From Leeia aquatica (GTDB lineage Bacteria > Pseudomonadota > Gammaproteobacteria > Burkholderiales > Leeiaceae): a stretch of 64,000 bases of DNA. Below the pieces are notes generated by a model, which was given only the letters and a program-made list of their open reading frames with translations, was not told where the DNA came from and did not search any database. The position numbers and the translations under genes are program-made. Below are positions 8,014 through 15,934 of the stretch, piece after piece. The stretch spans positions 620,001 to 684,000 of the forward strand of contig NZ_JABAIM010000002.1 of assembly GCF_012641365.1 (NCBI RefSeq), read 5' to 3'. Positions within the stretch are counted from its first letter, which is position 1. Each line of letters opens with the position of its first letter.

Positions 8014-8364
8014 ATGAACGCCGCCACTGAACTGCCGAGCCCGCTGGTCTTTACCGACAGCGCCTCGAACAAGGTGCGTGAACTGATTGAGGAAGAAGGC
8101 AACCCGGATCTGAAGCTGCGCGTATTCGTCAGCGGCGGGGGCTGCTCCGGCTTCCAGTACGGTTTCACCTTTGATGAAATCACCAATGACGATGATACGC
8201 AGGTGGAAAAGAACGGGGTCACCCTGTTGATCGACCCGATGAGCTACCAGTATCTGGTCGGCGCGGAGATCGACTACACCGAAGGTCTGGAAGGCTCGCA
8301 GTTCGTGATCAAGAATCCGAACGCCACCTCGACCTGTGGCTGCGGCTCGTCGTTCTCGGCCTGA
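8014..8364 (+). CDS. erpA: Iron-sulfur cluster insertion protein ErpA
   Basis: A 116-residue A-type Fe-S carrier with the three conserved cysteines in GGGCSGFQY and CGCGSSF near the C-terminus. It delivers clusters to isoprenoid and respiratory enzymes. The family-typical segments [25 protein letters not shown] and [11 protein letters not shown]-like [10 protein letters not shown] are present. It starts after an AAGGAG site, has its own promoter with an IscR-like box, and ends in a terminator. Confidence 0.95.
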   Translation: MNAATELPSPLVFTDSASNKVRELIEEEGNPDLKLRVFVSGGGCSGFQYGFTFDEITNDDDTQVEKNGVTLLIDPMSYQYLVGAEIDYTEGLEGSQFVIKNPNATSTCGCGSSFSA

Positions 8365-8384
8365 GCCCCGCCCATCGGTACACA

Positions 8385-8407
8385 CAGGGCCGCAAGGCCC
8401 TGTTTTT
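8385..8407 (+). terminator. Terminator of erpA
   Basis: CAGGGCC / GGCCCTG stem with a GCAA tetraloop and TTTTT. On the other strand there is no T-tract, so it serves erpA rather than the convergent anmK. Confidence 0.85.
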
Positions 8408-8411
8408 ATTG

Positions 8412-9503
8412 CTACGCCGGGTAATAACAGCCCAAAATGCGCTCGCCGCGCGCGCCGGTGACCGAAGGCAGATTGCCCGGCAGGTCCTGCAGATAACGCC
8501 AGCCCAACCAGGCGAAGGCAAACGCCTCCAGCCAGTCCCCCGGCACCCCAACCTGATCCGTCCTCATCACCGGCACCGCCCCCATACCGCGTTGCAGTGC
8601 CGCCATCAGGCAGGCATTACGCGCTCCGCCACCACACACCAGCACCCGCTTGATGTTGGGGCAATGACGCTGCACATCCTGTACGATGGCCTGTGCGGTC
8701 AGCGCGCACAGGGTAGCCTGCACGTCCACCGGTGCATGGTCAGCCAGCGGCCAGCGCGACAGCCAGTCCGGATTGAAATCATCGCGTCCGGTACTTTTCG
8801 GCGGCGCCAGCTGGAAAATGGGGCTGCTCAACATCGCTTGCAGCAAGGCAGGCTGTACCTGTCCCTGCGCCGCCCACGCACCGCCCGCATCAAAGGGCTG
8901 ACCCAGGTGGCGCTGGCACCAGTGATCCAGCAATACATTGCCGGGCCCGCAGTCAAAGCCCAGCACACTCCCATCATGCGCCAACCAGCTCAGGTTGCTG
9001 ATGCCGCCGATATTGACCACCCCATCACCCGGCTGAAACAGGCCTTTATGAAAAGCGGGCACCAAGGGTGCGCCCTGCCCGCCCGCTGCCACATCCCGGC
9101 TGCGGAAATCGCCGATCACCGGCAGGCCGGTCAGCTCGGCCAGCAGGGCATGGTTGCCGATCTGTACCGTATAGCCGCGATCAGGCCGGTGGCGAATGGT
9201 CTGGCCATGATTGGCTATCGCCCTCACCTGCGACACTGGCAGACCGGCTTGATGCAACACCTGCCGCACAGCTTGCGCGTACAACTGCGCCAGCTGGTTA
9301 GCCGCGAGCTGGCAGGCATGCAGCTCATCAGGTTGCGCCTGATTAAGCACCAGCAAGGCCTGCTTCAAATCTTCCGGCATGGGCACGAATGCACTGGCCA
9401 GCATGGCGGGCTGTGGCTCAAACCGGGCCAGCACGGCGTCTACCCCATCCAGACTGGTGCCAGACATCAAACCAATCAACAGCGGTGCATCTGTATCACT
9501 CAT
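8412..9503 (-). CDS. anmK: Anhydro-N-acetylmuramic acid kinase
   Basis: A 363-residue sugar kinase that cleaves and phosphorylates 1,6-anhydroMurNAc to MurNAc-6-phosphate in peptidoglycan recycling. It begins with the ATP-binding LIGLMSGTSLDGVDAVL and shows GHGQTI-like NHGQTIRH, DCGPGNVLLD and VCGGGARNACLM. Normal length. It lies 70 bp downstream of an M23 peptidase gene on the same strand, with a terminator between them; the peptidase and the kinase both act in wall turnover. Confidence 0.95.
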   Translation of the reverse strand: MSDTDAPLLIGLMSGTSLDGVDAVLARFEPQPAMLASAFVPMPEDLKQALLVLNQAQPDELHACQLAANQLAQLYAQAVRQVLHQAGLPVSQVRAIANHGQTIRHRPDRGYTVQIGNHALLAELTGLPVIGDFRSRDVAAGGQGAPLVPAFHKGLFQPGDGVVNIGGISNLSWLAHDGSVLGFDCGPGNVLLDHWCQRHLGQPFDAGGAWAAQGQVQPALLQAMLSSPIFQLAPPKSTGRDDFNPDWLSRWPLADHAPVDVQATLCALTAQAIVQDVQRHCPNIKRVLVCGGGARNACLMAALQRGMGAVPVMRTDQVGVPGDWLEAFAFAWLGWRYLQDLPGNLPSVTGARGERILGCYYPA

Positions 9504-9522
9504 TCATCCGCTCCGAAATAAA

Positions 9523-9550
9523 ACGGGCCAGTGCATGCACACTGGCCCGT
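9523..9550 (-). terminator. Terminator of the M23 peptidase gene
   Basis: An 11-bp inverted repeat, ACGGGCCAGTG / CACTGGCCCGT. On the minus strand it is followed by TTTATTTCGG. It lies between the peptidase stop (9574) and the anmK start (9503). Confidence 0.75.
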
Positions 9551-9573
9551 AAATGGATAGCGTCAGCGCATCC

Positions 9574-10884
9574 TCAATCGAGGTTACGCTCCTGCAGGGT
9601 CTGCATCAGATCAAAGCGTGCCGTCAGGGTCGATGCGTGCGCGGTAAACTGTGGCAGCACTTTGTCGTCCATCGGTTTGGCAATCGGCACCACATCCGAC
9701 AGCGGGTCGCGCGCCTCGCCCGCCACCCGGAACTCATAGTGCAGGTGCGGGCCTGTTGCCCATCCGGTTTGACCGACAAAGCCGATCAGATCGCCTTGCG
9801 ACACCTTGCTGCCCACCTTCAGGTTCGGCGCAAAGCCGGACAGGTGAGCATAGGCCGTGGTGAAATCGCCAAAGTGCTTCACTTCAATCAGGTTGCCGTA
9901 GCCGTTCTTGACTCCGGCAAACGTCACCACGCCATCGGCAGTCACTTTGACCTTGGAGCCGATCGGCGCGCCGTAATCCACGCCTTTATGCTGCTTCCAC
10001 TCGCCCAGGATCGGATGCATGCGCATGGCGAAGCCGGAGGTCACCCGGGTGAACTCCATCGGCGACTGCAGGAAGGCCTTGCGCAGGCTCTTGCCTTCCG
10101 GGGTGTAGTAAGCGGTATGCCCGCTGGCGTCGGTAAACGACACCGCACGGTACACCTTGCCACCATTGATGAATTCTGCTGCCAGCAGGCGTCCTGTCTG
10201 CACCACCTGGCCGTTGTAGGACATCGTTTCATAGACCACCTTGAAACGGTCGCCCTTGTGCAGGCCCTTGTGGAAGTTGATCTGCGAGCCAAACATGTCG
10301 GACAAGCTAGTCGCGATGTCATCTGGCAGATCAGCCGCATCGGTTGCCGCAAACAGGGTGCTCTTGATGGTGCCGGCCTTCATGGCCGTACCCACCGTCA
10401 TCTGCACCTTGTCCTTGCTGACACTGAAGGAATCGCCCGCAGCCGTCACCTTAACCAGCACGCCATCGGCATCCATGTACTGCAGGCCCAGCAATTCACC
10501 CTCGGCATCGGTCTGCGCCTGGACGGTACGCCCCAGCTTCAGCTGCTTCAGGCCAGACAATTCGGTTTGCTTGCGCAGGTATTGCAGCGCCGCGGGGTCG
10601 GACACCCCCATGCGGGACAGCAGGCTGCCCAGGCTATCACCTTGCTGGATGCGCTCTTCACGCCAGTACACATCCGGCGCTGCACTTTGCAGGTTCGGCA
10701 CCGTGAGCTCATCCACCACCGCGACGGTATCCACCGGCGTGCGCTGCTGTTGCCCCACCACGGCAAACGCACCGGCAATGCCCAGCAGCGGTACGCTGGA
10801 CAGCCACAGCAGCCAGTTGATGCCGGATTTACGTGCAGCCGGTACGGAGTTTTCGGTTAGAATATCGTTTTTTGTGTTCGACAT
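9574..10884 (-). CDS. M23 family metallopeptidase (OapA/LysM-like N-domain), murein endopeptidase
   Basis: A 436-residue membrane-anchored protein. Residues about 20-40 (INWLLWLSSVPLLGIAGAFAVVG) form a signal anchor. An OapA/LysM-like domain follows (QQGDSLGSLLSRMGVSDP), then the M23 domain with zinc ligands in MHPILGEWKQHKGVDYG and the distal GPHLHYEF motif. It resembles MepM-type endopeptidases that cut peptide cross-links during growth. The frame is open to 11232, but the start MSNTKND fits the family and the longer form would overlap the divergent tyrS. Confidence 0.9.
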   Translation of the reverse strand: MSNTKNDILTENSVPAARKSGINWLLWLSSVPLLGIAGAFAVVGQQQRTPVDTVAVVDELTVPNLQSAAPDVYWREERIQQGDSLGSLLSRMGVSDPAALQYLRKQTELSGLKQLKLGRTVQAQTDAEGELLGLQYMDADGVLVKVTAAGDSFSVSKDKVQMTVGTAMKAGTIKSTLFAATDAADLPDDIATSLSDMFGSQINFHKGLHKGDRFKVVYETMSYNGQVVQTGRLLAAEFINGGKVYRAVSFTDASGHTAYYTPEGKSLRKAFLQSPMEFTRVTSGFAMRMHPILGEWKQHKGVDYGAPIGSKVKVTADGVVTFAGVKNGYGNLIEVKHFGDFTTAYAHLSGFAPNLKVGSKVSQGDLIGFVGQTGWATGPHLHYEFRVAGEARDPLSDVVPIAKPMDDKVLPQFTAHASTLTARFDLMQTLQERNLD

Positions 10885-11028
10885 AAGGCGTAAAGATTCT
10901 TTCCGCAAGTGGCGGAGGGTAACAGAAAAGCCTGATTCAGCAAACATTTTTCCGGTTGGCGCCCTTCTCTTTCGGGCTGAATACAACCGGCGGCCTGACC
11001 ATTCACTGTCAGCCACCAGCAAGGGAAC

Positions 11029-12234
11029 ATGATGACAGCAGACCTGCAACAAGCCTTGGCCCAGATCAAGCGGGGCGCAGATGAGCTCCTGCTTGAAGCC
11101 GAGATGATCGACAAGCTGAAGGAAAATCGCCCGCTGCGCATCAAGGCAGGGTTTGACCCCACCGCCCCCGATCTGCACCTGGGCCATACCTTGGTCATCA
11201 ACAAGATGCGCCAGTTCCAGGATCTGGGGCATCAGGCCATTTTTCTGATTGGCGACTTCACCGGCATGATTGGCGACCCAACCGGCAAAAACGCCACCCG
11301 GCCGCCGCTGTCACGCGAGCAGATTGAAGCCAACGCCAAGACCTATGCCGAGCAGGTCTTCAAGATTCTGGACCCGGCACGCACCGAGATTCGTTTCAAT
11401 TCGGAATGGTGTGAGGCCTTGGGTGCAGCAGGCATGATCAAGCTGGCCTCGCGCCACACTGTGGCACGCATGCTGGAGCGTGATGATTTCAAGAAGCGCT
11501 ACGCCAGCAACCAGCCGATTGCGATCCACGAGTTCCTTTACCCACTGATGCAAGGCTACGACTCGGTCGCCCTGCAGGCCGACGTGGAGCTGGGGGGTAC
11601 CGATCAGAAATTCAATTTGCTGGTGGGTCGCCAGCTGCAGCAGGAATATGGGCAGAAGCCGCAATGTCTGGTGACCATGCCGCTGCTGGAGGGACTGGAT
11701 GGCGTCAACAAGATGTCCAAGTCACTGGGTAACTACATCGGCATCACCGATGCGCCGGGCGATATGTTCGGCAAGCTGATGTCCATTTCCGATGAGCTGA
11801 TGTGGCGTTACTTCGAGCTGCTGTCCTTCCGCTCACTGGGGGACATTGCCCTGCTCAAGCAGCAAGTGGCAGAAGGCCGTAATCCGCGTGATGTGAAGTT
11901 CGAGCTGGGACAGGAAATTGTGGGCCGCTTCCACGGTGCAGATGCAGCCCAGGCCGCGCTGGAAGGCTTCCTCAACCGTTTCCGCGACGGCGCCATGCCA
12001 GAGGATATGCCGGAGCTAACCCTGCCCACCACTGACGGCAAGCTGGGCATCGGTCACGCCCTGAAAGCCGCCGGACTGGTGGCCAGCACCTCGGAAGCCC
12101 TGCGTCAAATCGACGGCGGCGGCGTACGCATCAATGGTGAAAAGGTCAGCGACAAGGCACTGCAGCTCAGTAGCGGCGAGACCCTGGTACTGCAGGTCGG
12201 CAAGCGCAAGTTTGCGCGGGTGACCCTCGCCTGA
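11029..12234 (+). CDS. tyrS: Tyrosyl-tRNA synthetase
   Basis: A 401-residue class I synthetase of the TyrS type 2 group. It shows [13 protein letters not shown] (HIGH-equivalent), the Tyr-binding [25 protein letters not shown], the KMSKS loop, and a C-terminal S4 RNA-binding domain ([19 protein letters not shown]). A double ATG is present; the first follows AAGGGAAC. It diverges from the M23 gene with a 144-bp gap in which I see no T-box or riboswitch-like structure. Confidence 0.97.
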   Translation: MMTADLQQALAQIKRGADELLLEAEMIDKLKENRPLRIKAGFDPTAPDLHLGHTLVINKMRQFQDLGHQAIFLIGDFTGMIGDPTGKNATRPPLSREQIEANAKTYAEQVFKILDPARTEIRFNSEWCEALGAAGMIKLASRHTVARMLERDDFKKRYASNQPIAIHEFLYPLMQGYDSVALQADVELGGTDQKFNLLVGRQLQQEYGQKPQCLVTMPLLEGLDGVNKMSKSLGNYIGITDAPGDMFGKLMSISDELMWRYFELLSFRSLGDIALLKQQVAEGRNPRDVKFELGQEIVGRFHGADAAQAALEGFLNRFRDGAMPEDMPELTLPTTDGKLGIGHALKAAGLVASTSEALRQIDGGGVRINGEKVSDKALQLSSGETLVLQVGKRKFARVTLA

Positions 12235-12256
12235 TCAGACCGCGCTTCCCATGAGA

Positions 12257-12283
12257 CAGGGCACCCTTAGGTGCCCTGTTTGC
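12257..12283 (+). terminator. Terminator of tyrS
   Basis: CAGGGCACC / GGTGCCCTG stem with a four-base loop, followed by TTTGCTTTC, 20 bp after the tyrS stop. Confidence 0.8.
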
Positions 12284-12326
12284 TTTCTGCCGCACCATCC
12301 CCCTTGGACAGAAGACTTCGCAGGGC

Positions 12327-12358
12327 TTGACGTTTATTTTAGTTCATATATACTAAAA
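12327..12358 (+). promoter_or_regulatory. Promoter with overlapping palindromic operator of the TetR operon
   Basis: TTGACG (12327-12332) and TATACT (12349-12354) are 16 bp apart. The inverted repeat TTTTAGT-N8-ACTAAAA (12337-12358) covers the spacer and -10 box. A 22-bp palindrome at this place just upstream of a tetR gene is the standard layout for autorepression. Confidence 0.7.
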
Positions 12359-12381
12359 CAATCGAATTAGAAATTGAGATC

Positions 12382-12975
12382 ATGGGCCGCAACCGGAATT
12401 TCAATGAACACGACGTCCTGACCGGTGCCATGCATGCCTTCCGGCAGCACGGTTATGCCGCCTTGTCGATCCGCGACCTGAGTGAAGCCACCGGCATCAG
12501 TGCCGGTAGCCTTTATCATGGCTTTGGTGACAAGCATGAGCTGTATGCCGCCGCGTTTGAACATTACCTGCAACATGTACTGCATCAGCGAATCCATCGC
12601 CATGCCCCCCCGGAAAAGGGGCTGGATGGCGTACGTCAGCTATTCCTGACGCTGCTGGAGGAGCCAGGCGGGACCCATCATGGCTGCCTGATTACCAATG
12701 CTGCTGTTGAATTTGCGGATCACCCGCTACCCGGCAATGATGCCGTTCAGCGCGGGTTTGACATCCTGCGGCATACTTTTCAGCAACGGCTGGAAGCCGC
12801 GCAGACCAAGGGGACGCTGGCCGCAGGGGTGATGCCATCAGCGGCAGCCATCAAGCTGCTGGCGCTCTACCAGGGCATTCTGGTCATGCTGCGCACCGGC
12901 TATGACACATTGGCTCTGCAGCAGGCCATCTTGCAGGAATTTGCCAGCATGCAAGCCCTGACACGAGAGACATAG
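12382..12975 (+). CDS. TetR/AcrR family transcriptional repressor
   Basis: A 197-residue regulator with an N-terminal helix-turn-helix (about 10-55: AMHAFRQHGYAALSIRDLSEATGISAGSLYHGFGDK). The ligand domain carries TetR_C features typical of the group controlling reactive-compound defence genes (LTLLEEPGGTHHGCLITNAAVEFA, with C103 in GCL). NemR/AcuR-like relatives use such a Cys or sense electrophiles, but this is only a resemblance. It heads an operon with a TfoX-N protein (3-bp gap) and a DJ-1/PfpI-type protein. Confidence 0.9.
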   Translation: MGRNRNFNEHDVLTGAMHAFRQHGYAALSIRDLSEATGISAGSLYHGFGDKHELYAAAFEHYLQHVLHQRIHRHAPPEKGLDGVRQLFLTLLEEPGGTHHGCLITNAAVEFADHPLPGNDAVQRGFDILRHTFQQRLEAAQTKGTLAAGVMPSAAAIKLLALYQGILVMLRTGYDTLALQQAILQEFASMQALTRET

Positions 12976-12978
12976 ACC

Positions 12979-13311
12979 ATGCGCACCCCCTCTCCCAACC
13001 AGGCTTATGCGCAAGAGCTGGCGGCACGGCTGCTGCCGCTGGGGCCGGTCCGCATCAAGCGCTTCTTTGGTGGCTACAGCCTGACGCTGGCCGATGTCCA
13101 GTTTGGCTTTGTCATGAAGGGCAGCCTGTACTTCCGGGTGGACCGCCACAGCCTGGGCGTCTACCTGCAACACGGCATGCCGCCCTTCAGCTATGCCACG
13201 GCGCAGCGGCAAGTGATCGTCGCACGCTATTACGAGGTGCCACCCAGTGTGCTGGAGCAAGACCATGCGCTACAGGATTGGGCCCGAACCGCGCTGGCAG
13301 CCACACCCTGA
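12979..13311 (+). CDS. TfoX/Sxy N-terminal-domain protein
   Basis: A 110-residue stand-alone TfoX-N-like domain (GPVRIKRFFGGYSLTLADVQFGFVMKGSLYFRVD). It follows the TetR gene by 3 bp and is surely co-transcribed with it. Its sequence differs clearly from the other TfoX-N protein at 2556-2876, so they are not a recent duplication. No DNA-binding or competence role is implied by this domain alone. Confidence 0.75.
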   Translation: MRTPSPNQAYAQELAARLLPLGPVRIKRFFGGYSLTLADVQFGFVMKGSLYFRVDRHSLGVYLQHGMPPFSYATAQRQVIVARYYEVPPSVLEQDHALQDWARTALAATP

Positions 13312-13362
13312 ATCCATTTTCCCCGTCGTACCCCTGTCCACTTTCAATCAAGGCCAAGAACC

Positions 13363-14046
13363 ATGAGCACGCCACGCATTCTGTTTGTCCTGACCTCGCA
13401 GCACACCCTGGGAGACCTGGCTCACCCAACCGGCTTCTGGCATGAAGAGCTGTCCGCCCCATGGTGGGCCCTGCGTGATGCCGGTTTTCAGGTCGATCTG
13501 GTCCGAATCGGCCCCAAGCCCGCAGTAGCCGATCCGGCGAGCCTGACGGATGATTTCCGTACTGCCGCCGTCAATCGCTTCCTGGCGGATACAGCCTCAA
13601 CTCAAGCCCTGGCAGAAGCCCCGGTCCTGAGTGACCTCCCTCCGGCAGACTATGCGGCGGTCTATCTGGTGGGCGGGCATGGGGCTATGTGGGATTTTCC
13701 CGCCAACCCATCTTTGCAGGCCCTGTTGCAACACCAGCTTGCCCACGATGGTTTGATTGCAGCGGTCTGCCACGGTGTTGCCGGTCTGCTGAACCTGGGT
13801 GCGGACCTGAAGGGCCGCATACTCTGCGGCTTCAGTAATGAGGAAGAACAGATGGCAGGGGCCAGCGCAGTGGTACCCTTCATGCTGGAATCCGTGCTGC
13901 GGGAAGCGGGTGCCCATTATCAGGGTGCTCCGGCCTTCCACAGCAACGTGATGCAGGATGGTTTGCTGATCACCGGGCAGAACCCGCAATCCTCAGCCGC
14001 ACTGGGTGAGGCCCTGCTCAAGGCACTGTCCACCCGCACCGCCTGA
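13363..14046 (+). CDS. DJ-1/PfpI-family protein, Hsp31/glyoxalase III-like
   Basis: A 227-residue class I amidotransferase-like protein. The nucleophile elbow is AAVCHGVAGLLN, with Cys about 128 followed by His, and the conserved acidic residue is in E25 (GFWHEELSAP). The segments VLTSQHTLGD, VYLVGGHGAMWDF and GLLITGQNPQSS match the group that includes fungal/bacterial Hsp31-like chaperones and glutathione-independent glyoxalases. It is the likely effector gene of the TetR operon and would act on reactive carbonyls; this is inferred from family. Confidence 0.88.
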   Translation: MSTPRILFVLTSQHTLGDLAHPTGFWHEELSAPWWALRDAGFQVDLVRIGPKPAVADPASLTDDFRTAAVNRFLADTASTQALAEAPVLSDLPPADYAAVYLVGGHGAMWDFPANPSLQALLQHQLAHDGLIAAVCHGVAGLLNLGADLKGRILCGFSNEEEQMAGASAVVPFMLESVLREAGAHYQGAPAFHSNVMQDGLLITGQNPQSSAALGEALLKALSTRTA

Positions 14047-14056
14047 CGCCAGCCAT

Positions 14057-14096
14057 CATCACGCCATCCTTTTACAAGCGTCGGGATGGCGTGATG
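14057..14096. terminator. Bidirectional hairpin between convergent genes
   Basis: A 13-bp perfect stem, CATCACGCCATCC / GGATGGCGTGATG, with a 14-base loop. It lies between the DJ-1-like gene and the convergent class II amidotransferase; the T-tracts are short on both sides. Confidence 0.6.
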
Positions 14097-14103
14097 CCTT
14101 TGC

Positions 14104-14904
14104 TTACGCTGGCACAAATGGAAACACCGACACCCGACCACCCGACCAGCGCAGACCATGCCCCTCGGGTACGCTGTGCCAGTTGGATTCGTCGTCGTCC
14201 GAGGGTTCAGACGCAATGGTATTGACTTGCCCATCCGCCGCACGGTCCTTGGCATGGGTATCCGGGTTGCCATAGTAGAGACTGGGCGAGGCCTGATCCG
14301 ACGAGAATCGGAATGCCCAGATGACGGTGCCATCGGTCAACGCAGCAGACATGCGAAAAGGCTCACTATCACCGTGCGCCGCCATGATCTGCAACACCTT
14401 GCCAATGGCACGTGACATCGCGCCTACCGGATCATCCTGCAAACCCTCGGACAGCGCTGCCATGAACAATGCCTCGCTGTCCGACGTACCCGCCCGGTAG
14501 CGATAGAATTCCGGGCTGATCAGCGACTCCACCTCACGGCGACAATCCTGCCAGTGGCCAATCTTGCCATTGTGCATGAACACCCAGTTCTGAAACTGGA
14601 ACGGGTGGCAGTTGCTGCGTGACACGGAGGTGCCGGTAGACGCCCGCACATGGGCAAAGAAGAGCCGGGACTGCACCTGCGCCGCCAGCGAGCGCAGGTT
14701 TTCATCATTCCAGGCGGGCAGAATGTCACGGAACAGGCCAGGCCGATTGCGCTGCCCATACCAGGCAATGCCAAAACCGTCTCCATTGGTGACCTGACTG
14801 GCATGGCGCGCCCGCAAGCTTTGGCTGATCAGCGAATGCTGCTGCTCAAACAGCAGGTCTTCCAGAAAAATATCCGGCCCGGCATAAGCCACCCAGCGGC
14901 ACAT
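14104..14904 (-). CDS. Class II glutamine amidotransferase, YafJ type
   Basis: A 266-residue protein whose Met is followed directly by Cys2 (MCRWVAYAGPDIFLEDLL), the Ntn-type nucleophile after Met removal. It continues with GDGFGIAWYG, FFAHVRASTG, NCHPFQF, FMHNGKIG and GTSDSEALF, all typical of glutaminase domains of the YafJ/EgtC type. No synthase domain is attached. The reading frame extends to 15054, but a start that places Cys at position 2 is required for activity. Its substrate is not known. Confidence 0.88.
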   Translation of the reverse strand: MCRWVAYAGPDIFLEDLLFEQQHSLISQSLRARHASQVTNGDGFGIAWYGQRNRPGLFRDILPAWNDENLRSLAAQVQSRLFFAHVRASTGTSVSRSNCHPFQFQNWVFMHNGKIGHWQDCRREVESLISPEFYRYRAGTSDSEALFMAALSEGLQDDPVGAMSRAIGKVLQIMAAHGDSEPFRMSAALTDGTVIWAFRFSSDQASPSLYYGNPDTHAKDRAADGQVNTIASEPSDDDESNWHSVPEGHGLRWSGGRVSVFPFVPA

Positions 14905-15016
14905 TCCATTCTCCCGCGCATTTCCTCCCCGCAGTATAGCCCCTCCTGCGGGATACCAACGACTAGCCACTCCAGAAAGTATGTCCCTCCTGACATCAGC
15001 CCTCCTCTGCCCATTC

Positions 15017-15091
15017 GGGATTGCTTTAGATGCCAATAGCCGCAACCGTGGCACTGCATGGCTTACCGCCAGCTATCGCGTCCCGGTCTGA
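15017..15091 (+). pseudogene. Remnant of the 3' end of an autotransporter gene
   Basis: In frame, 24 residues beginning GIALDANSRNRGTAW and ending TASYRVPV-stop match the last residues of the intact autotransporter at 15935-17995 (NANSRNSGNRWWLNASYRIPF). The DNA match runs on for several bases past the stop (TGACCAGTCCCG against TGATCAGCTCCGG). Nothing upstream encodes the rest of a barrel. I read it as the scrap left after deletion of a paralogue that once lay in tandem. The intergenic stretch 14905-15371 contains nothing else I can identify. Confidence 0.7.
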
Positions 15092-15371
15092 CCAGTCCCG
15101 CCTACCGGGAGCAACCCCACGCTTGACCGTTATGCAACACCCTCCGGAAGACACACGCCTTATGGCGGAGTAAATCTTCCTGTCAAGCCAGAAATGCGCA
15201 GTTCCCTGATTTTTCAGCTCAATCTTTGGCATTCATTAAGAAGCCGCAAAATATCATTGTCATGCGACAGGAACCTGCATATGCCAAAGGCGTATTTCGC
15301 GCAAGCGGAAAACCGGTGTTGCAAGCCGCTCCTGCCTGACATTAAACCCAACACAACTGAAGGATGGACTT

Positions 15372-15815
15372 GTGAGCGAACAACGTACCCTGAACCTGGC
15401 TGAACGCCGTGCCATTGCTGCTTATCAGGAAGAAACCTTCAACGGCCTCAAGGCGCAAATGATCGAAGCCGTGGGCAAAGACATCACCATTGATGTGGAA
15501 TGGGCCGCCCTTGCCCTGCCGGACCAGGCTGAGCGCTATAGCCGCGAAGACTTCTGGACCAATATCTTCTTTGTGCCAACCGTAAAGGCCCTGAGCGACC
15601 TGGGTGCAGATGCCATGGGCAAGGAAGCCTTGCAAGGGGCCCTGCAACGTATCGTCTTCACCTATGATGAAGCCACCGCACCTTCCATGGCCTATGAAAA
15701 CGGTGTGAGCTTTGCCGATGGCACGTTGACCATCAACTTCAAGCCGTTCACCAACGCCGACTACATCGACGACCGCGCCTCCGCCATCGTCAAGGAACTG
15801 GAACGCAAGCTGTAA
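15372..15815 (+). CDS. Hypothetical protein of about 147 residues
   Basis: I do not recognise this protein. It starts with GTG and is acidic, soluble and without signal peptide or membrane segment. It is rich in helix-forming residues at the start (LAERRAIAAYQEETFNGLKAQM) and then mixed (DITIDVEWAALALPDQAERYSREDFWTNIFFVPTV). The codon usage and third-position GC resemble its neighbours, which supports a real gene. It stands between the autotransporter remnant and the autotransporter. Confidence 0.65.
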   Translation: MSEQRTLNLAERRAIAAYQEETFNGLKAQMIEAVGKDITIDVEWAALALPDQAERYSREDFWTNIFFVPTVKALSDLGADAMGKEALQGALQRIVFTYDEATAPSMAYENGVSFADGTLTINFKPFTNADYIDDRASAIVKELERKL

Positions 15816-15825
15816 GCCGCACCCC

Positions 15826-15851
15826 ATGCCGGGGCTCACCTGCCCCGGCAT
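15826..15851 (+). terminator. Hairpin after the hypothetical gene
   Basis: ATGCCGGGG / CCCCGGCAT, a 9-bp perfect stem with an 8-base loop, lies 11 bp after the stop. There is no T-tract, so it may only stabilise or pause the transcript. Confidence 0.4.
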
Positions 15852-15934
15852 ACTCGAACTTATAGATACTCGCCAAATGCAGCGCTCGGGGCGAGCGCCT
15901 GCCAGCTACAAATCATAAAACCGAATCACCACAC

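Noticed and set aside
8409-10860. Two long plus-strand frames (8409-9521 and 9553-10860)
   Set aside because: They lie opposite anmK and the M23 peptidase gene. Their translations are rich in His, Gln and Arg with no motif, typical of shadow frames.
10885-11028. T-box or other riboswitch before tyrS
   Set aside because: The leader is short, lacks a T-box sequence and antiterminator pairing, and T-boxes are rare in proteobacteria.
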